From: Romanomermis culicivorax
Taxonomy: Eukaryota; Nematoda; Enoplea; Mermithida; Mermithidae
DNA length: 64,000 nucleotides
Reading direction: 5' to 3'
NCBI GenBank assembly: GCA_963922205.1
Contig: CAWUHX010000004.1
Span: 1,550,001-1,614,000 of the forward strand
Part shown: positions 53,518 through 64,000 of the stretch, in pieces
Layout of the letters: each line of letters starts with the position of its first letter
How positions within the stretch are numbered: the first letter of the stretch is position 1
Made by a program: the position numbers and the translations under genes
The notes under the pieces: generated by a model
Databases searched by the model: none
What the model was told of the DNA's origin: nothing
What the model saw: the letters and a program-made list of their open reading frames with translations, nothing else

Positions 53518-55863
53518 TCATAAACCAATGGTGTAATTTGCAGGATTCAGTAGAGGCCATGTTGTCGCTATAGAGCCGGGAGTGGTCTTCCCTTGAGAAG
53601 TAATCGATTGCAGATGGCTCCCTTTGGCTCTCCATTTGGCCAGTAGGCTTTCCACTGTTTTTCCTACTGATTCGATCATTTTCTGTTTTACCAGGTAGTG
53701 CATGTAATTATCAATAGCTTAAAATGAAGAACAAACATTTTTCATTTAAGAAAAGTTCATGAGAATGATGAAGTAAATAGTTTGTGTCCAAAGCAACCCT
53801 GTGAACTTTAGTGAAAGGTATAATACATAGTATACATCATATGAGTCAACCAAACTTTACCTAGAAAATTAATGTATGCTACAGATAGAAGGACTGTGTA
53901 TGGACTCCTGGCTACACCCTAGTTTTCAAACTTATTTTCACTCCAAAAATTCCATATAATTTTTATTTCTGAAAAGTCAGCAACTTCATTGGTCAGAAGT
54001 TCAAAGCAGCAGGTATGCTGCTACCTGTCAAAGCTTGTAGGTTCACGACGACCAAGCATTGGAGTTGTATGCTAAAAATCGTAGCTAAGGGAAGCACCTT
54101 GATCTGGGTTCACCTCGTAGTGCGGTTGTCTAGTAGTGAGGACATCTGCCGGTAATGCTGGTAACTGAGGTTTGACTTCTGGCTGCACCCTATTTTTCAG
54201 ACTGTATCCAGTGAAGCAATTTTTTTGGCTATAAATTCTGGTAGTTTGAAATGTCGTTTTGATTTATCATTGTTGGAATGGGTTTAACTTACAATTTTGA
54301 AAATTTGGAATATCTTACCCATCCTTTGGGATGATGTCCTAGCAGTAGATTCAGGCTTGAACCTTGGTTTGCAGCATGAATACGCGAAAGTAGTAAAGTT
54401 GCGTTCTTCGATTGTATTTGCGAAGTACACATACGATATGAGCAGGGTGTTTGAAAATTGCATAATTGAATGTGAGCAATTTTCCTGTCGCAGCATATTT
54501 TTCAAAAATTGTACATCTTTGAGGCAACCTTTAACGTACAAATGGTTGATCAAATTCTGGAAATAAAAATTGTCATTGTTAGGATTACCATTTCAGGGGT
54601 GCAGTTGTTTCAAAAGCAATACATATGCTTTGAAACTAGCTAGATGATTAGAAATATAGCTTTTGATATGATTCAGACTGTTGGCAATGAGTTTTAGGTA
54701 TATGAATACTGTACTTATTTTAAATGATACAAGTTATATAAGCGGCCGGTGTATTTGAATGTTCGGGTAACAGTTCTTGACAGTGTTCATACATTTTAGT
54801 TTCTCTCAAGAAGTTGAGTTACTATTATAGAGGAAAAACAACAAGATGACAAATGAATCTGAAAATTATATGAAATTTTTTGGTGTGAGAATGAATTTGA
54901 AAAATAGGGGTGTAGCCAGGAGTCGAACCTGGGTTACCAGCATTCCGTGCTGATGTCCTCACCACTAGATCACCACACCTCGAGGTGGACCCAGATTAAG
55001 GTGCTCCCCTTGGCTACGATTTTCAGCATACAACTCCCATGCTTGGTGGTCCTGAATCTACGACATTTGGCAAGTAGCAGCATTCCTGCTGCTTTGAACT
55101 GCCAACCAATTAAGTTGCTGATTTTTTAGAAATTAAAATTATATGGAATTTTTTGAGTGAAAATAAATTTGAAAACGAGGGCGTATCCAGGAGTTCAACC
55201 TGGGTTACCAGCATTCTGGGCTGATGTCCTCACCACTAGACCACCACACCACAAGGTGACTCCAAATTAAGGTGCTCCCCTTGGCTACGATTTTCAGCAT
55301 ACAACTCCAATCTCTAGTGGTAATTTCTGGTAGCTGGCCTAAGCAAACTTGGAATGTTGCTTGCTGGGGTCTACTCAGTCCTGTAGCATCTTGGCAATAA
55401 GTATAATGAATCAGAGCATGAACTGATTCCATTTATGAGGTAAGTAGCTGAAGACAGTCCTGCTTGTCAGGAGGAAGCTAGTCTGTGAAATGTGGCCTCC
55501 AATAGGGCACCCGAAGAAGGTGTTCACTTATACGACCATATAGTCCTATGAAACCAGTCTTTCAGAAATAATTCAATGTTATAAAACCATCCATAGTTGA
55601 ATATTGTAACATCTTACCGATACATCATTGATTTCTTTCCTGTTTGCAATACCAGCCATGCATTCTAGCGGGGAACGCCGATCCACAGATTCATCGAATG
55701 ACGTTTTGTAAAATTCGATTTCTGTTTCCGAAGTGTATTTAGGCTTCAATATTTCTTCCATACAATATTCAAAAACGGACATCTGCTTCTTCTGGTCCCC
55801 ATGCACAGGTTTTAGCCATAAGATTGCGATGTAATATAACAGTACAATGAAGATATACGACAT
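53518..55863 (-). CDS. Secreted six-cysteine protein, three exons, unknown family
   Basis: Exons 55863-55618, 54556-54319 and 53717-53518 join through GT/AG borders in phases 0 and 1 to 684 nt, 227 aa. The ATG at 55863 lies just inside an acceptor (tgttgttctgtag), so a 5' UTR exon is likely. MSYIFIVLLYYIAILWLKPVHG is a clear signal peptide of about 22 residues (ending before DQKK). The mature part has six cysteines (FEYCMEE, LECMAG, KGCLKD, ENCSH, YSCCKP) and sequons ENCS, RNFT and ANYT, then a helical basic tail (HYLVKQKMIESVGKTVESLL). The composition fits a disulphide-bonded helical secreted protein; DUF19-like nematode proteins are a loose comparison only. Second-family SINEs sit in both introns. 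Confidence 0.62.
53900..54220 (+). mobile_element. tRNA-like SINE, second family, copy 4
   Basis: Contains ggactcctggctacaccc, then gtagctaagggaagcacc, gttgtctagtagtgaggac and ggtttgacttctggctgc. It looks like two overlapping or tandem copies in the second intron of the secreted gene. Confidence 0.55.
54880..55340 (-). mobile_element. tRNA-like SINEs, second family, tandem copies 5 and 6
   Basis: Two reverse copies about 275 bp apart: ggagtcgaacctgggttacc at 54917 and ggagttcaacctgggttacc at 55190, each with ctcaccactagaccaccac-type A-box text and ggtgctccccttggctacga. Both lie in the first intron of the secreted gene. Confidence 0.65.
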
Positions 55864-57040
55864 ACTACAGAACAACAATGAAATTAAAAATCTTATTTTA
55901 GTATAAATCAACTAATAATTCGATGTATCTATTCGCATTAGCCATCTGCCATATAGAATTCTCACTATGATAACAACTTTTCTTTTCCATAAATATTTGC
56001 TTGGTCATCAAAATATTGTTTATCAACTCCAAAAGAACTAAACAGTTAGGGAAACTTTTCATTTCACAGAATGTTCTTCCAACTGAAAATAAATGACACT
56101 TGATTGGTCATATTGTCAGATAACGTAGAATGGCGATGTGAATCAAATGCTAAACTCTGTATCTGAATAAAATTTCAGATTTTTTTTCAAATGTTGCTTC
56201 AAACTAACATTTTCAGACTTCCCATGATTCCATAAGCTATTTGGATCAGTCCAAAAACCCGCATGCTCAATGCGGCCAGAGACCATTTGCATAAAGTATA
56301 TGCATATGTCAATCAATATATGCCTAATAACTGTGCTGAAAAATCCTAGCATCAAGGAATCAAAGCTGGTTCATCAGCCTATGGATCTAGTGTCCGTGCC
56401 ACTGCACAGCTACGGCTGAAACTACTGATTCTGCATAACCATTCAGACGTTTGATGGTAAATCATATTGATTTTTTTCAAGAAGCCATCTTGATTTTTTC
56501 AATATTATCTTAAAAAATGCGATGCACTTTAAAAAATTGCAATAATTTGAGCATCGAAAAACTCTTACATTTTGCGATGCATCTTGAAAAAATAGTGTGC
56601 ATCATGATCGAAGGTAACGGTTTTTTTTTCAACTCGTAACTAGAGGGAAATTTTACGAAAAAAGTGGCATACCCTGATAAAAATGTTTCCAAAATTTCCA
56701 AAATTGAGTACGAAAATGATCATTTCAAGCAAAAAACGACTCAAATTGGGCAAAATTATGGCATTATAAGTGATATCAAAGATAAAGAATTGCATCACTT
56801 TTTACCGATCAAATAATGAGGATTTTTCCAAACACATGTGTTTTTTAAGCACGTGTGATTTTAGAGTAGATACTGCTACCTTGCGATGAATTACCATTAT
56901 TTTAATGGAGTTTTCACGTGAGTATTTGAATATTTACAGTAAGACATATTAATCTGATTCGCAAGAGCATAAATTGGTGCAATATCCCTATCCAAAACAC
57001 ACGTATTTTACAAATACTCTACGAGTCTCTTTGAATCACT
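55864..57040. other. Upstream flank of the secreted gene, AT-rich
   Basis: No gene is visible. Bases 56460-56620 are a fragment of foldback family FB-E (catcttgattttttcaat, gatgcatcttgaaaaaat). A short open stretch at about 56366-56455 was considered as a calponin exon and rejected. Confidence 0.4.
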
Positions 57041-57139
57041 TTGATACTCCGATTCTTGCCTGAACATGCCCACATATGGAATCCCTGCACGTCTGACTTC
57101 TGAGGCTGTCATGGAAATGTTTCTGTCCCTATCCTCAAC

Positions 57140-58260
57140 CATTGCGAGCCAGAATTCCCGCCTTTTTTGGGCTCCACGAACCCATGGACAATTTCTGCCT
57201 GTGCTTAACCATTGCTGGTCAGCCCGATCCTTGTGCATTGCAAGTTAGACTCCCGGTCTTTTTTGGGCCCCACAGACCCGTAATAGAGGATAACTTCTGC
57301 CTATGCTTAACCATTGCAATCCAAACTACCGTTGTTTTTGCGTCCCACAGACTCCTAGTTGAGGACAACTCCTGCCTATGCTTAACCATGGCGGACCAGC
57401 CCCATCCTTATGCATTGCATGCTAGACTCCCGGCTTTCTTTGTGCCCCACAGACGCATAGTTGAGGACAAATCCTGCCATCAATTAATTATCACAGGACA
57501 GATCCATCCTTAACCATTGCAAGCCAGACTCTCGGCCTTTCTTGGGCCCCACAGACCCTTAGTTGAGGACAACTCCTTTCTATGCTTAACCATGGCGAAT
57601 GAGCCCCATCCTTATCTATTGCAAGTCAAACCCTAGGCATTTTTTGAACTCCACAGATCCACATGACAACTCTTACGTATGCTTAACCATTGCGCGCCTG
57701 CTCCATCTTCAACTTATGCAAGTCAGACTTCCAGCCTTTTTTGGGCTCCACAGACCCCTAGATGAAAACAACACCTGCCAATGCTTAACCAAGGTGGGCC
57801 AGCTTCATCTGTAACCATTGCGAGCCAGACTCCCGGGCCGGTTTCATCAAAGAGACCTAAGCTCCAGCTGAGCTGCAGCTTAAGCTGTTGCTTAACTGTA
57901 TATGTTATACCATTGCCGTTAAGCTGCAGCTCAGCTGTAGCTTAACTCCTACATATGAGACATATCGGGAAAGTTAAGCTGCAGCTGAGCTGTGCCTTAA
58001 CGGCAATGTTATAACATACAGAGTTTAGCTACAGCTCAGCTGCAGAGTAAGTCTCTGATGAAACCGGCCCCTCGCCTTTTTTGGGTCCCACAGACTCCTA
58101 GTTGAGGACAACTTCTGCCTTTACTCAATCATCACAGGCTAGCCCCGTCCTTATTCATTCTTAGTCAAACTCCCGGCCTTTTTGGGCTCCACAGACCCAT
58201 AGTTCAGGACAACTCCTGTCTATGCTTAACCATTGCGGACCAGATTCTCAGTCTCTCTCC
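57140..58260 (+). repeat. Tandem repeat, unit about 105 bp
   Basis: Around nine diverged units share tatgcttaaccattgc, gactcccggcc-type text, ttttttgggccccacagacc and gttgaggacaactcctgcc. The array is interrupted at 57835-58070 by a MITE. A cysteine-rich open frame crossing the first units is a repeat artefact. Confidence 0.8.
57835..58070. mobile_element. 236 bp MITE with GGGCCGGTTTCATCA ends
   Basis: Left GGGCCGGTTTCATCAAAGAG, right ctctgatgaaaccggccc. The inside is a nest of taagctgcagctcagctg palindromes. It splits a tandem unit between gactccc and ctcgccttttttgggtc, so it is younger than the array. Its ends resemble those of the 2.3 kb element (GGGCC-GTTKCAT). Confidence 0.85.
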
Positions 58261-58448
58261 TAGACCCAGGAGTTGAGAACAACTCCAGCTCTCACACTGG
58301 CCCGAGCGTGTTCAAAAACACCCATCTGGGGTGCAATGTTATAACATATACCTATCTTACAACGTTGCAAGCCAGAGGGCCGCAGCTCACATGCGTTTTT
58401 TTCCACTAAGATTACGAACATCCGCACAGGAAACGTTGGACGTTGCAG

Positions 58449-61400
58449 CAATTGAAAGCTACGGACGGAATCATACCGTGTCAGATGGGCACCAATCAAT
58501 TCGCCAGTCAAAAAGGTATGACGGGATTCGGGGCATTCAGGAATACGAAGACGCCCGTGGTGGCCAATGAGGCCAAAATCGAACCCATGATGTTGACCCG
58601 GCAGGAGAATAATTTTTCCGACGCTATTATACCATTGCAATACGGAACGAATCAGTTTTCTAGTCAAAGAGGTTGGTCAAGATCAAATATTTTAATCTAA
58701 ATTTCTGATAAAATGCTTATAAATTGAAAAATGACATATAATTAGCAAGGACTTCAAAGTCGATAATACAAAACTTATACTACAGAATCTTTTATTTAAA
58801 AAATGGTAAATGTGAACGCTGATTTATACTTGCCTTTTCCGGCGGAACGGAACTGATCGTCAATAGCTTGGAACATTCAGCCTGGAAAATATTTTCCGTC
58901 GGAAAGTATAATGCAATTTTGCGGAAAACGGCTGACGGTAACCTCCAGCCGAACCGAATGAAACGAAAGTTTCCCTTTCGCTCAGTTGCGTTCCGTTCCG
59001 TCGGAAAAACAGGTATAAAAATTTGTTTAATCTTGTCTTTTCCGACGGAAAATATGTTCACGCTGAAAATCCGCTTTCGGTCGGAAAGGATGGCTATAAT
59101 TTTGCGGTAAGCGACCGAAGGTAACCTCCAACCGAATCGAACTGAACGAAAATCTGCCTTTGGTTGCTTAACGTTGCATCGATTGCATTCCTGTCTGTCG
59201 GAAAAACAGGTATGAAGGCTTGTTTATACCGTCTTTATTTGAATAAACGCCGCGGCGTTCATTTTTTAAATGGTACATTTGGTGCGGCGTTTATTCAAAG
59301 GCGGCGTTTATTCAAATAAATACAGTACTTGTCTTTCCCGACGGAAGTGAACGGATCGTCAACAGCTTGAAACGTTCAGCCTGAAAATCATCTTTCGGTC
59401 GGAAAGGATAACTGCCATTTTGCGGAAGATGACCGACGGTTAACTCTAACCGAACCGAACTGAACAAAAATTTCCCTTCCATTCGGTTACGTTCTGTCGA
59501 CTGCATTGCATTCCGTTCCGTCAGAAAAACAGGCATAAAGACTCGTTTATACTTGTCTTTTCCGACTGTAAGGAACGGACCGTCAACACCTTGAAATGTC
59601 CACCCTGAGTTTACTTTCCATTGGAGAGGGATAACTGCAATTTTGCAGACAACGACCGACGGTAACTTCCGACGGAATTTAACTGAACGAAAATTTTTCT
59701 TTGGCTCGTTTACGTTCCGTCGGAAAGAACAGGTATAAGGCTGATTTACACTTGTCTTTTCCGACGGAACGGAACGAATGGTCTACAGCTTGATAATTCA
59801 CCTTCGGTCGGAAAGCATAACTGCAATTGTGCGGAAAATGATCGACGGTAAACTCCAACCGAACCGAACGAAAATCCCCCTTTCGTTCGTTTACGTTCCC
59901 TCGATTGCATTCCGTTCCGTTTCGTCGAAAAATACAGAAACACACATTCATACTTGCTTTTTCCGACTGAACGGAACGGATCGAAACGTTCAGCCTGTAA
60001 ATCGACTTTCGATGGGAAAGGGTAACGGGAACTTTCCGAAATACCGACGGTAACGTCCAACCGAAACATAACTAAACGAAAATATTTTCCCTTTGGCTCG
60101 TTTACGTTCCGTCGATTGCATTCCGTTACGTCGGAAAAACAGGTATAAAGACTCGTTTATACTTGTCTTTTCCGACCGAAAGTAACGGACCGTCGACACC
60201 TTGAAATGTCCAGCCTCAAAGTCTACTTTCCGTCAGAAAGGGATAACTGCAATATTGCAGAAAACGACCGACAATGACGTCCGACCGAAACCTAACTAAA
60301 CGAAAATTTCCGTTCCGTCGATTGCGTTCCGTTTCATCGGAAAAACAGGTATAAAGACTGATTTATACTTGTCCTTTCCGACCGAAAGGAACGAATCAAA
60401 AATTCAATTTCGGTCGGAAAATATAATGCAATTTTGCCGAAAACGACCGACGGTAACCTCCAACCGAACCGAAAGAGGTAGGAATATTTCTCTTCCATTC
60501 GGTTACGTTCCTTCGACTGCATTCCGTTCCGTTCCGCCAGAAAACGCAAGTATAAATGAACCTTTAGGCAATTTAATTCAGACGCAGCAATATAGCGGAA
60601 AGTAGGTTCAATTTTATACGCACTGTTCATGATGGGAAAAGTTTATACTGTAGAAAAACTCTAAATTTTTTCGTGACTATACGAATGACAAAATCATGGG
60701 CAAAATATGCTTATCAACTGACTGTTGATTTGAATAGAACTGTGTCGACATCTGAATGAACTCGACAAATTTTAAACATTTACTGGAAAGAACTTTGCAG
60801 CTATTTGGTTTGCCCACTCACTGACTGGAGGATTTGTATGTCAATTACAGTAATAAGCTTACCAGTTTTTTGAAATTGATCTTAATTTCATGGGATCACT
60901 GCATCGATCATTTCAAAATGAGTGGAGTATAGTCTACTTTTATTTCATTTGGCGTGTCCCCAATATAGCGAATCCCGCAACAGCGAAACTCAAAATAGCG
61001 AGACTCAAAACAGTGATTGTCATTACAGCGAAGTCTCAATACAGCGATTCTCAATACAACGAAATCTCAATACGGCGATTCTCAAAAGAGCGAATCTCAA
61101 TACAGCGAATACTAAAAATTTCTATGCATTAGAGTAAACGCGCACAATATGCAAATTAGGAAATTTTAAATCGTTTTTGATGGTTGAAATAGCCTATTTT
61201 TAGTTGCATTTGGCCATCTAAATTTCACATGCTTTTGTGCTGCAGTTGCGATAGATATGCACGAATGGACCATCCCAAAATCACGAAAAAATATCTGAGA
61301 AAAACATTTTTTTGAAACGTTGGAAAAAAAACAAAAGCAAAAAATTATCATAGGGATTTTCAATGAAAGTTTTTGTGTATGCAGCTTAATTGCATTGCAA

Positions 61401-62399
61401 AAAATTAAATTGATGGAATAAATAAAATAAAATATACAAATGAGATGAAATGAATAAAATAATTAAGCAGTAAAGGCAGAACAAAAAAACGAATGATAAA
61501 GACATGAAAAATAAAATAATGTAGTAAAAAGTAGGTAAAAAATAGAAAAAAAAAGTACACAACCTGAAAAAATTATACAAAAGGTAGCACAAAATCAGAA
61601 TATTAAAAGAAATAAATCCATAAAGGAAAAAAGAAACAAAAAACATGCATATGGATATGTTAATAATAAACAAACAGGAATAAAAAGGTGTAATGTATGT
61701 TGTGAAAACCCATGCTATAAAGCCATGTCAGAAATCTGGCGATTGGTGCCAAAATGTGTGGTCATAACCAGCATCCACCAGTTCGAAAAGGAGGACCAAA
61801 TGGGCCATGTGCCAAAACGTCTACCCCGCCCAATCTCAATTTTTCCATTCTAAAGATAATTGTTTTGAAAATTTGTTATTTTGAGGATCTGTTCTGATAC
61901 TTCGTTCTTTTGAGAATCGCTGTTTTGAAACTTCGCTGTTTTGAGAATCGCTGTATTAAGACTTCGCTGAATTGAGATTCACTTTTTTGAGACTTCACTG
62001 AATTGAGAATCGCTGTATTGAGTTTCGCTGTTTTGAGAGTCGCTGTTGTGTGTTCCGCTGAATAGGGGTGAAATCTTTCATTTTAGTGTATGCGAATTTG
62101 AATTGCATTATTGTCATTCTATTATTGATCTTGGGAAACAGGCAAAATTTGATATGCCCGCTGGAAAAATTTTTTTGGGTCGGCATCTAAACATTAGCAT
62201 AAGTACTTGTTGATCAATTATATTCGGCAAGGATTACTGTAGCATGTGCGAAGCTCACTTCAGCTTCACCGATCAAATTATAGAATTTCGCTTACTTTTC
62301 ATAGGAATGACAGGATTTGGAACGTTCCGCGACGTCAGCGGCAGGCACGTGCATACGCTGGTTGAAGCGGAATTCAACAACACCGAAAACATTGCTTGA
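58449..62399 (+). CDS. Calponin-repeat protein, last two exons (5' end not found)
   Basis: Exon 58449-58671 starts after acgttgcag in phase 0 and ends AGAG|GTTGGT in phase 1; exon 62305-62399 starts after cttttcatag and supplies the rest of the codon. The join gives two calponin-family actin-binding repeats: IIPCQMGTNQFASQKGM plus TGFGAFR, and IIPLQYGTNQFSSQRGM plus TGFGTFR, ending EFNNTENIA. In calponins, transgelins and nematode UNC-87 such repeats bind actin filaments in muscle. The split of the second repeat exactly at SQRG|MTGFG makes the 3.6 kb intron convincing despite the weak donor. AATAAA at 62621 is a likely poly(A) signal. No CH domain was found upstream, so calponin, transgelin or UNC-87 type stays open. 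Confidence 0.82.
58810..60560 (+). repeat. Palindromic satellite, unit about 200 bp, in calponin intron
   Basis: About eight units with ttgtcttttccgacggaac, ttcggtcggaaaggataac, tgcaattttgcggaaaacga, ccgacggtaacctccaacc and ccgttccgtcggaaaaacag. Each junction is itself inverted: gtcggaaaaacaggtataaa precedes tttatacttgtcttttccg. Bases 59245-59325 differ and carry cggcgtttattcaaataaa words. Short frames here are repeat artefacts. Confidence 0.85.
60590..60930 (-). repeat. Dispersed M repeat, copy 7
   Basis: Reverse copy: gacgcagcaatatagcgg, aaagtaggttcaattttata, ttatactgtagaaaaactc, attacagtaataagcttacc and gggatcactgcatcgatc. Confidence 0.65.
60957..62065 (-). mobile_element. Complete foldback element, family FB-B
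   Basis: Left array 60957-61110 (gcgaaactcaaaatagcgag, gcgattctcaatacaacg) and right array 61895-62065 (gagaatcgctgttttgaaac, ttcgctgaattgagattc) are inverted. The A-rich core 61380-61860 is the reverse of the truncated copy at 5340-5830. It lies in the calponin intron about 240 bp before the last exon. Confidence 0.75.
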
Positions 62400-62979
62400 A
62401 TTGAATTGTCTAAAACAGTGATACCACCGTAATGTAATAGACATTATTACTGTAGCCAATTTTGTAGATATTGTTCTTTTTATAAGAAATAGTTTTCTGC
62501 GCGTTTTCAATAATATCAAAGATTGATTACAGATTATTGTGCCAAACGGTTGCTGAAGTCTGTTCATTTGCAAATGAATTCCTGAAAGCAAAATAATCCC
62601 CTATAAATTAGTGCACAGAAAATAAATATGCATCGTAGGCCAAATGCATTTACATGCCGCAGTCGATTCGAGAGAAAGAGCATCCATGTATGCAGGTTGC
62701 TTTTTTATTTGCATGAAAATCCATTTGGAAAAATAGTCAGTCTCAAGCGGACAACTGTTAAATTGGAACAGAAAAATGGAACGTCAAAAAAATGATATAC
62801 TTCCTGGATACCTCAGTATTTGCTGATATGATTCCAAATTTCAGTCGTTTGTTGTCTCGTTTTTCTGGATGACGAGAATATTGAATTGTTTGCAAGCTTA
62901 TCATTGTACAATGATTGACGCGCAGTACATCACGTTACTGTTGAAATCTATTCTTGAATGTTGATCACCAGTGTTTTTT

Positions 62980-64000
62980 TTTGTGCCAAAACATGGTTTT
63001 TGGCACAAAAAAAATTTGGAATGGCACAAAAAATTTTGGGCGTTTGTGCCAATTGGCACAAACTTTTTGACTAGTCGAATGCCGAATTTTTTGATTTTTA
63101 GTCATTTTAGGGGCTGAAAACGCAAAATTTTCTCGGCGCTCCGCGCCGAGTCAATTACTTGAGTGTAATATTAGTCGAGTGTCAGGAATCTGAAAGAATT
63201 GTATTCGAATAATAGATTTGTATGATGGCAACAAACTTCGAGATTGTCAATGATTGAAAAATGAATTAGTTAACTTCCACTGTTCATACCTGTAAGACCT
63301 CCGACCAGTTGGGGGCACTGTTTTTTTTCCCCCGGGCCTTTTCCCCAAATGGGGAAAGAGGTCAAAATTTTTTTCCCCATTTTCCCGGAGTCGTTTTTTT
63401 CGCTTAAAAATGCTCACAGACGCTTTATTTAGGTGTTTTTGAGCCTTTTCAAGCCTCTTGGTGTTTTTAAACCCGTTAATTCATTAAAATTGAGGAAAAA
63501 ATTGAAATTTTTGAGTTCAAAGTTTAATCTACAAGCATTGGAACAAATTTTCAAGCAAACTATCCAAAAGCATAATGACTTTGAGAATTTCATGAGAAAT
63601 CGATGGTTAAGTTCTTTATGATGACAAGTGAGAACCCAAAATGAATGTTAATCTTTCCGGTCCTCCGGCGCGAAGCGCCGGAAAAATTTTTTGGGTATTG
63701 ATGTTCTGCGACGCTGGAAAATCAATTTTCCGAACATTTATTTCAAAAATTAGATTTGAATTTTGTGTTCAAAAGTCGTAATTTCTAGAATTTTACTTGG
63801 AAAAATTTTAAAACCAGTATAATTTATTTGTAAACTCTGATACTTACTTGGTCGAAAATATATGAGTAAGCAGAGTATATAAATTTCCGAAAGATATTTC
63901 CATGAAGCGTTTGAATTGATTTTACGTTAGAAAAGAAATAATCGCATCAAAAAGCTTAGAGACTTGACGTATTGATCTTTCTCAAGAGGAAAAAATGCGA
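62980..64000 (+). repeat. Dispersed R1 repeat with hairpins, copy 3, runs off the window
   Basis: Begins with ttggcacaaa palindromes (62980-63065), then hairpins tcggcgctccgcgccga (about 63133) and ccggcgcgaagcgccgg (63665), and follows 11545-12150 from 63464 to the window end. Bases 63330-63400 hold ccccaaatggggaaag text. No gene seen. Confidence 0.6.

Noticed and set aside
56366-56455. Possible calponin-like exon (GIKAGSSAYGSSVR)
   Set aside because: The acceptor is poor, the GTN/ASQ core is missing and the frame stops soon after; similarity is too weak.
57142-57814. Cysteine-rich frames with CLCLTIA / FFGLHRP words
   Set aside because: They are translations of the 105 bp tandem repeat; frames break between units.
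58260-58667. 135-codon minus-strand frame
   Set aside because: It is the shadow of the calponin-repeat exon on plus, which has clear family motifs and splice borders.

Overview
This window is non-coding-rich, AT-rich animal DNA. Genes are split by kilobase introns with GT/AG borders, some 3' ends carry AATAAA, and most of the sequence is mobile or tandem repeat. Three long arrays of TTAGGC, the nematode-type telomere hexamer, a DD37D (maT-like) mariner and a calponin gene built on GTNQF-type repeats suggest a nematode or a close relative. The exact taxon is inference and cannot be fixed from the window. Layout, left to right. (1) 1.5-9.3 kb, minus strand: a four-exon KLHDC10-type kelch gene whose exon phases join to 400 aa; its 4.4 kb first intron is full of repeats. 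(2) 10.7-11.5 kb: a 5'-truncated non-LTR reverse transcriptase end. (3) 13.7-16.9 kb, minus: a two-exon coiled-coil protein of unknown role, with a degenerate TTAGGC array in its intron. (4) 17-20.8 kb: tandem repeats around three tRNA-Thr-like SINE copies. (5) 21.5-24.3 kb, plus: a small secreted protein whose optional middle exon would change the reading frame of the last exon. (6) 24.5-29.1 kb: a large imperfect inverted repeat, one arm of which carries a hAT-like insertion, and a 2.3 kb element with terminal inverted repeats. (7) 31-38 kb: a foldback element, then the most striking gene, an uninterrupted 5.1 kb frame for a large toxin-like protein with a TcdA/TcdB-pore-like hydrophobic region and RTX-like glycine/aspartate turns. 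(8) 38-48.9 kb: foldback elements, a TTAGGC array (GCCTAA on this strand) and a 1.3 kb mariner with one nonsense codon. (9) 49.3-50 kb: a partial serine-rich exon beside a third TTAGGC array. (10) 53.5-55.9 kb, minus: a three-exon secreted six-cysteine protein (227 aa) of no recognised family. (11) 57-58.3 kb: a ~105 bp tandem repeat interrupted by a MITE. (12) 58.4-62.4 kb, plus: the last two exons of a calponin-repeat protein; the intron between them holds a ~200 bp palindromic satellite and a complete foldback element. A recurring theme is foldback elements whose inverted ends are short-period word arrays; at least four word families occur. The genes do not form an evident pathway. Two are housekeeping or cytoskeletal (KLHDC10, calponin), two encode predicted secreted proteins of unknown function, and one is toxin-like and possibly of horizontal origin. 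Exon borders, domain calls and repeat relationships were read by eye and not tested by alignment or database search.
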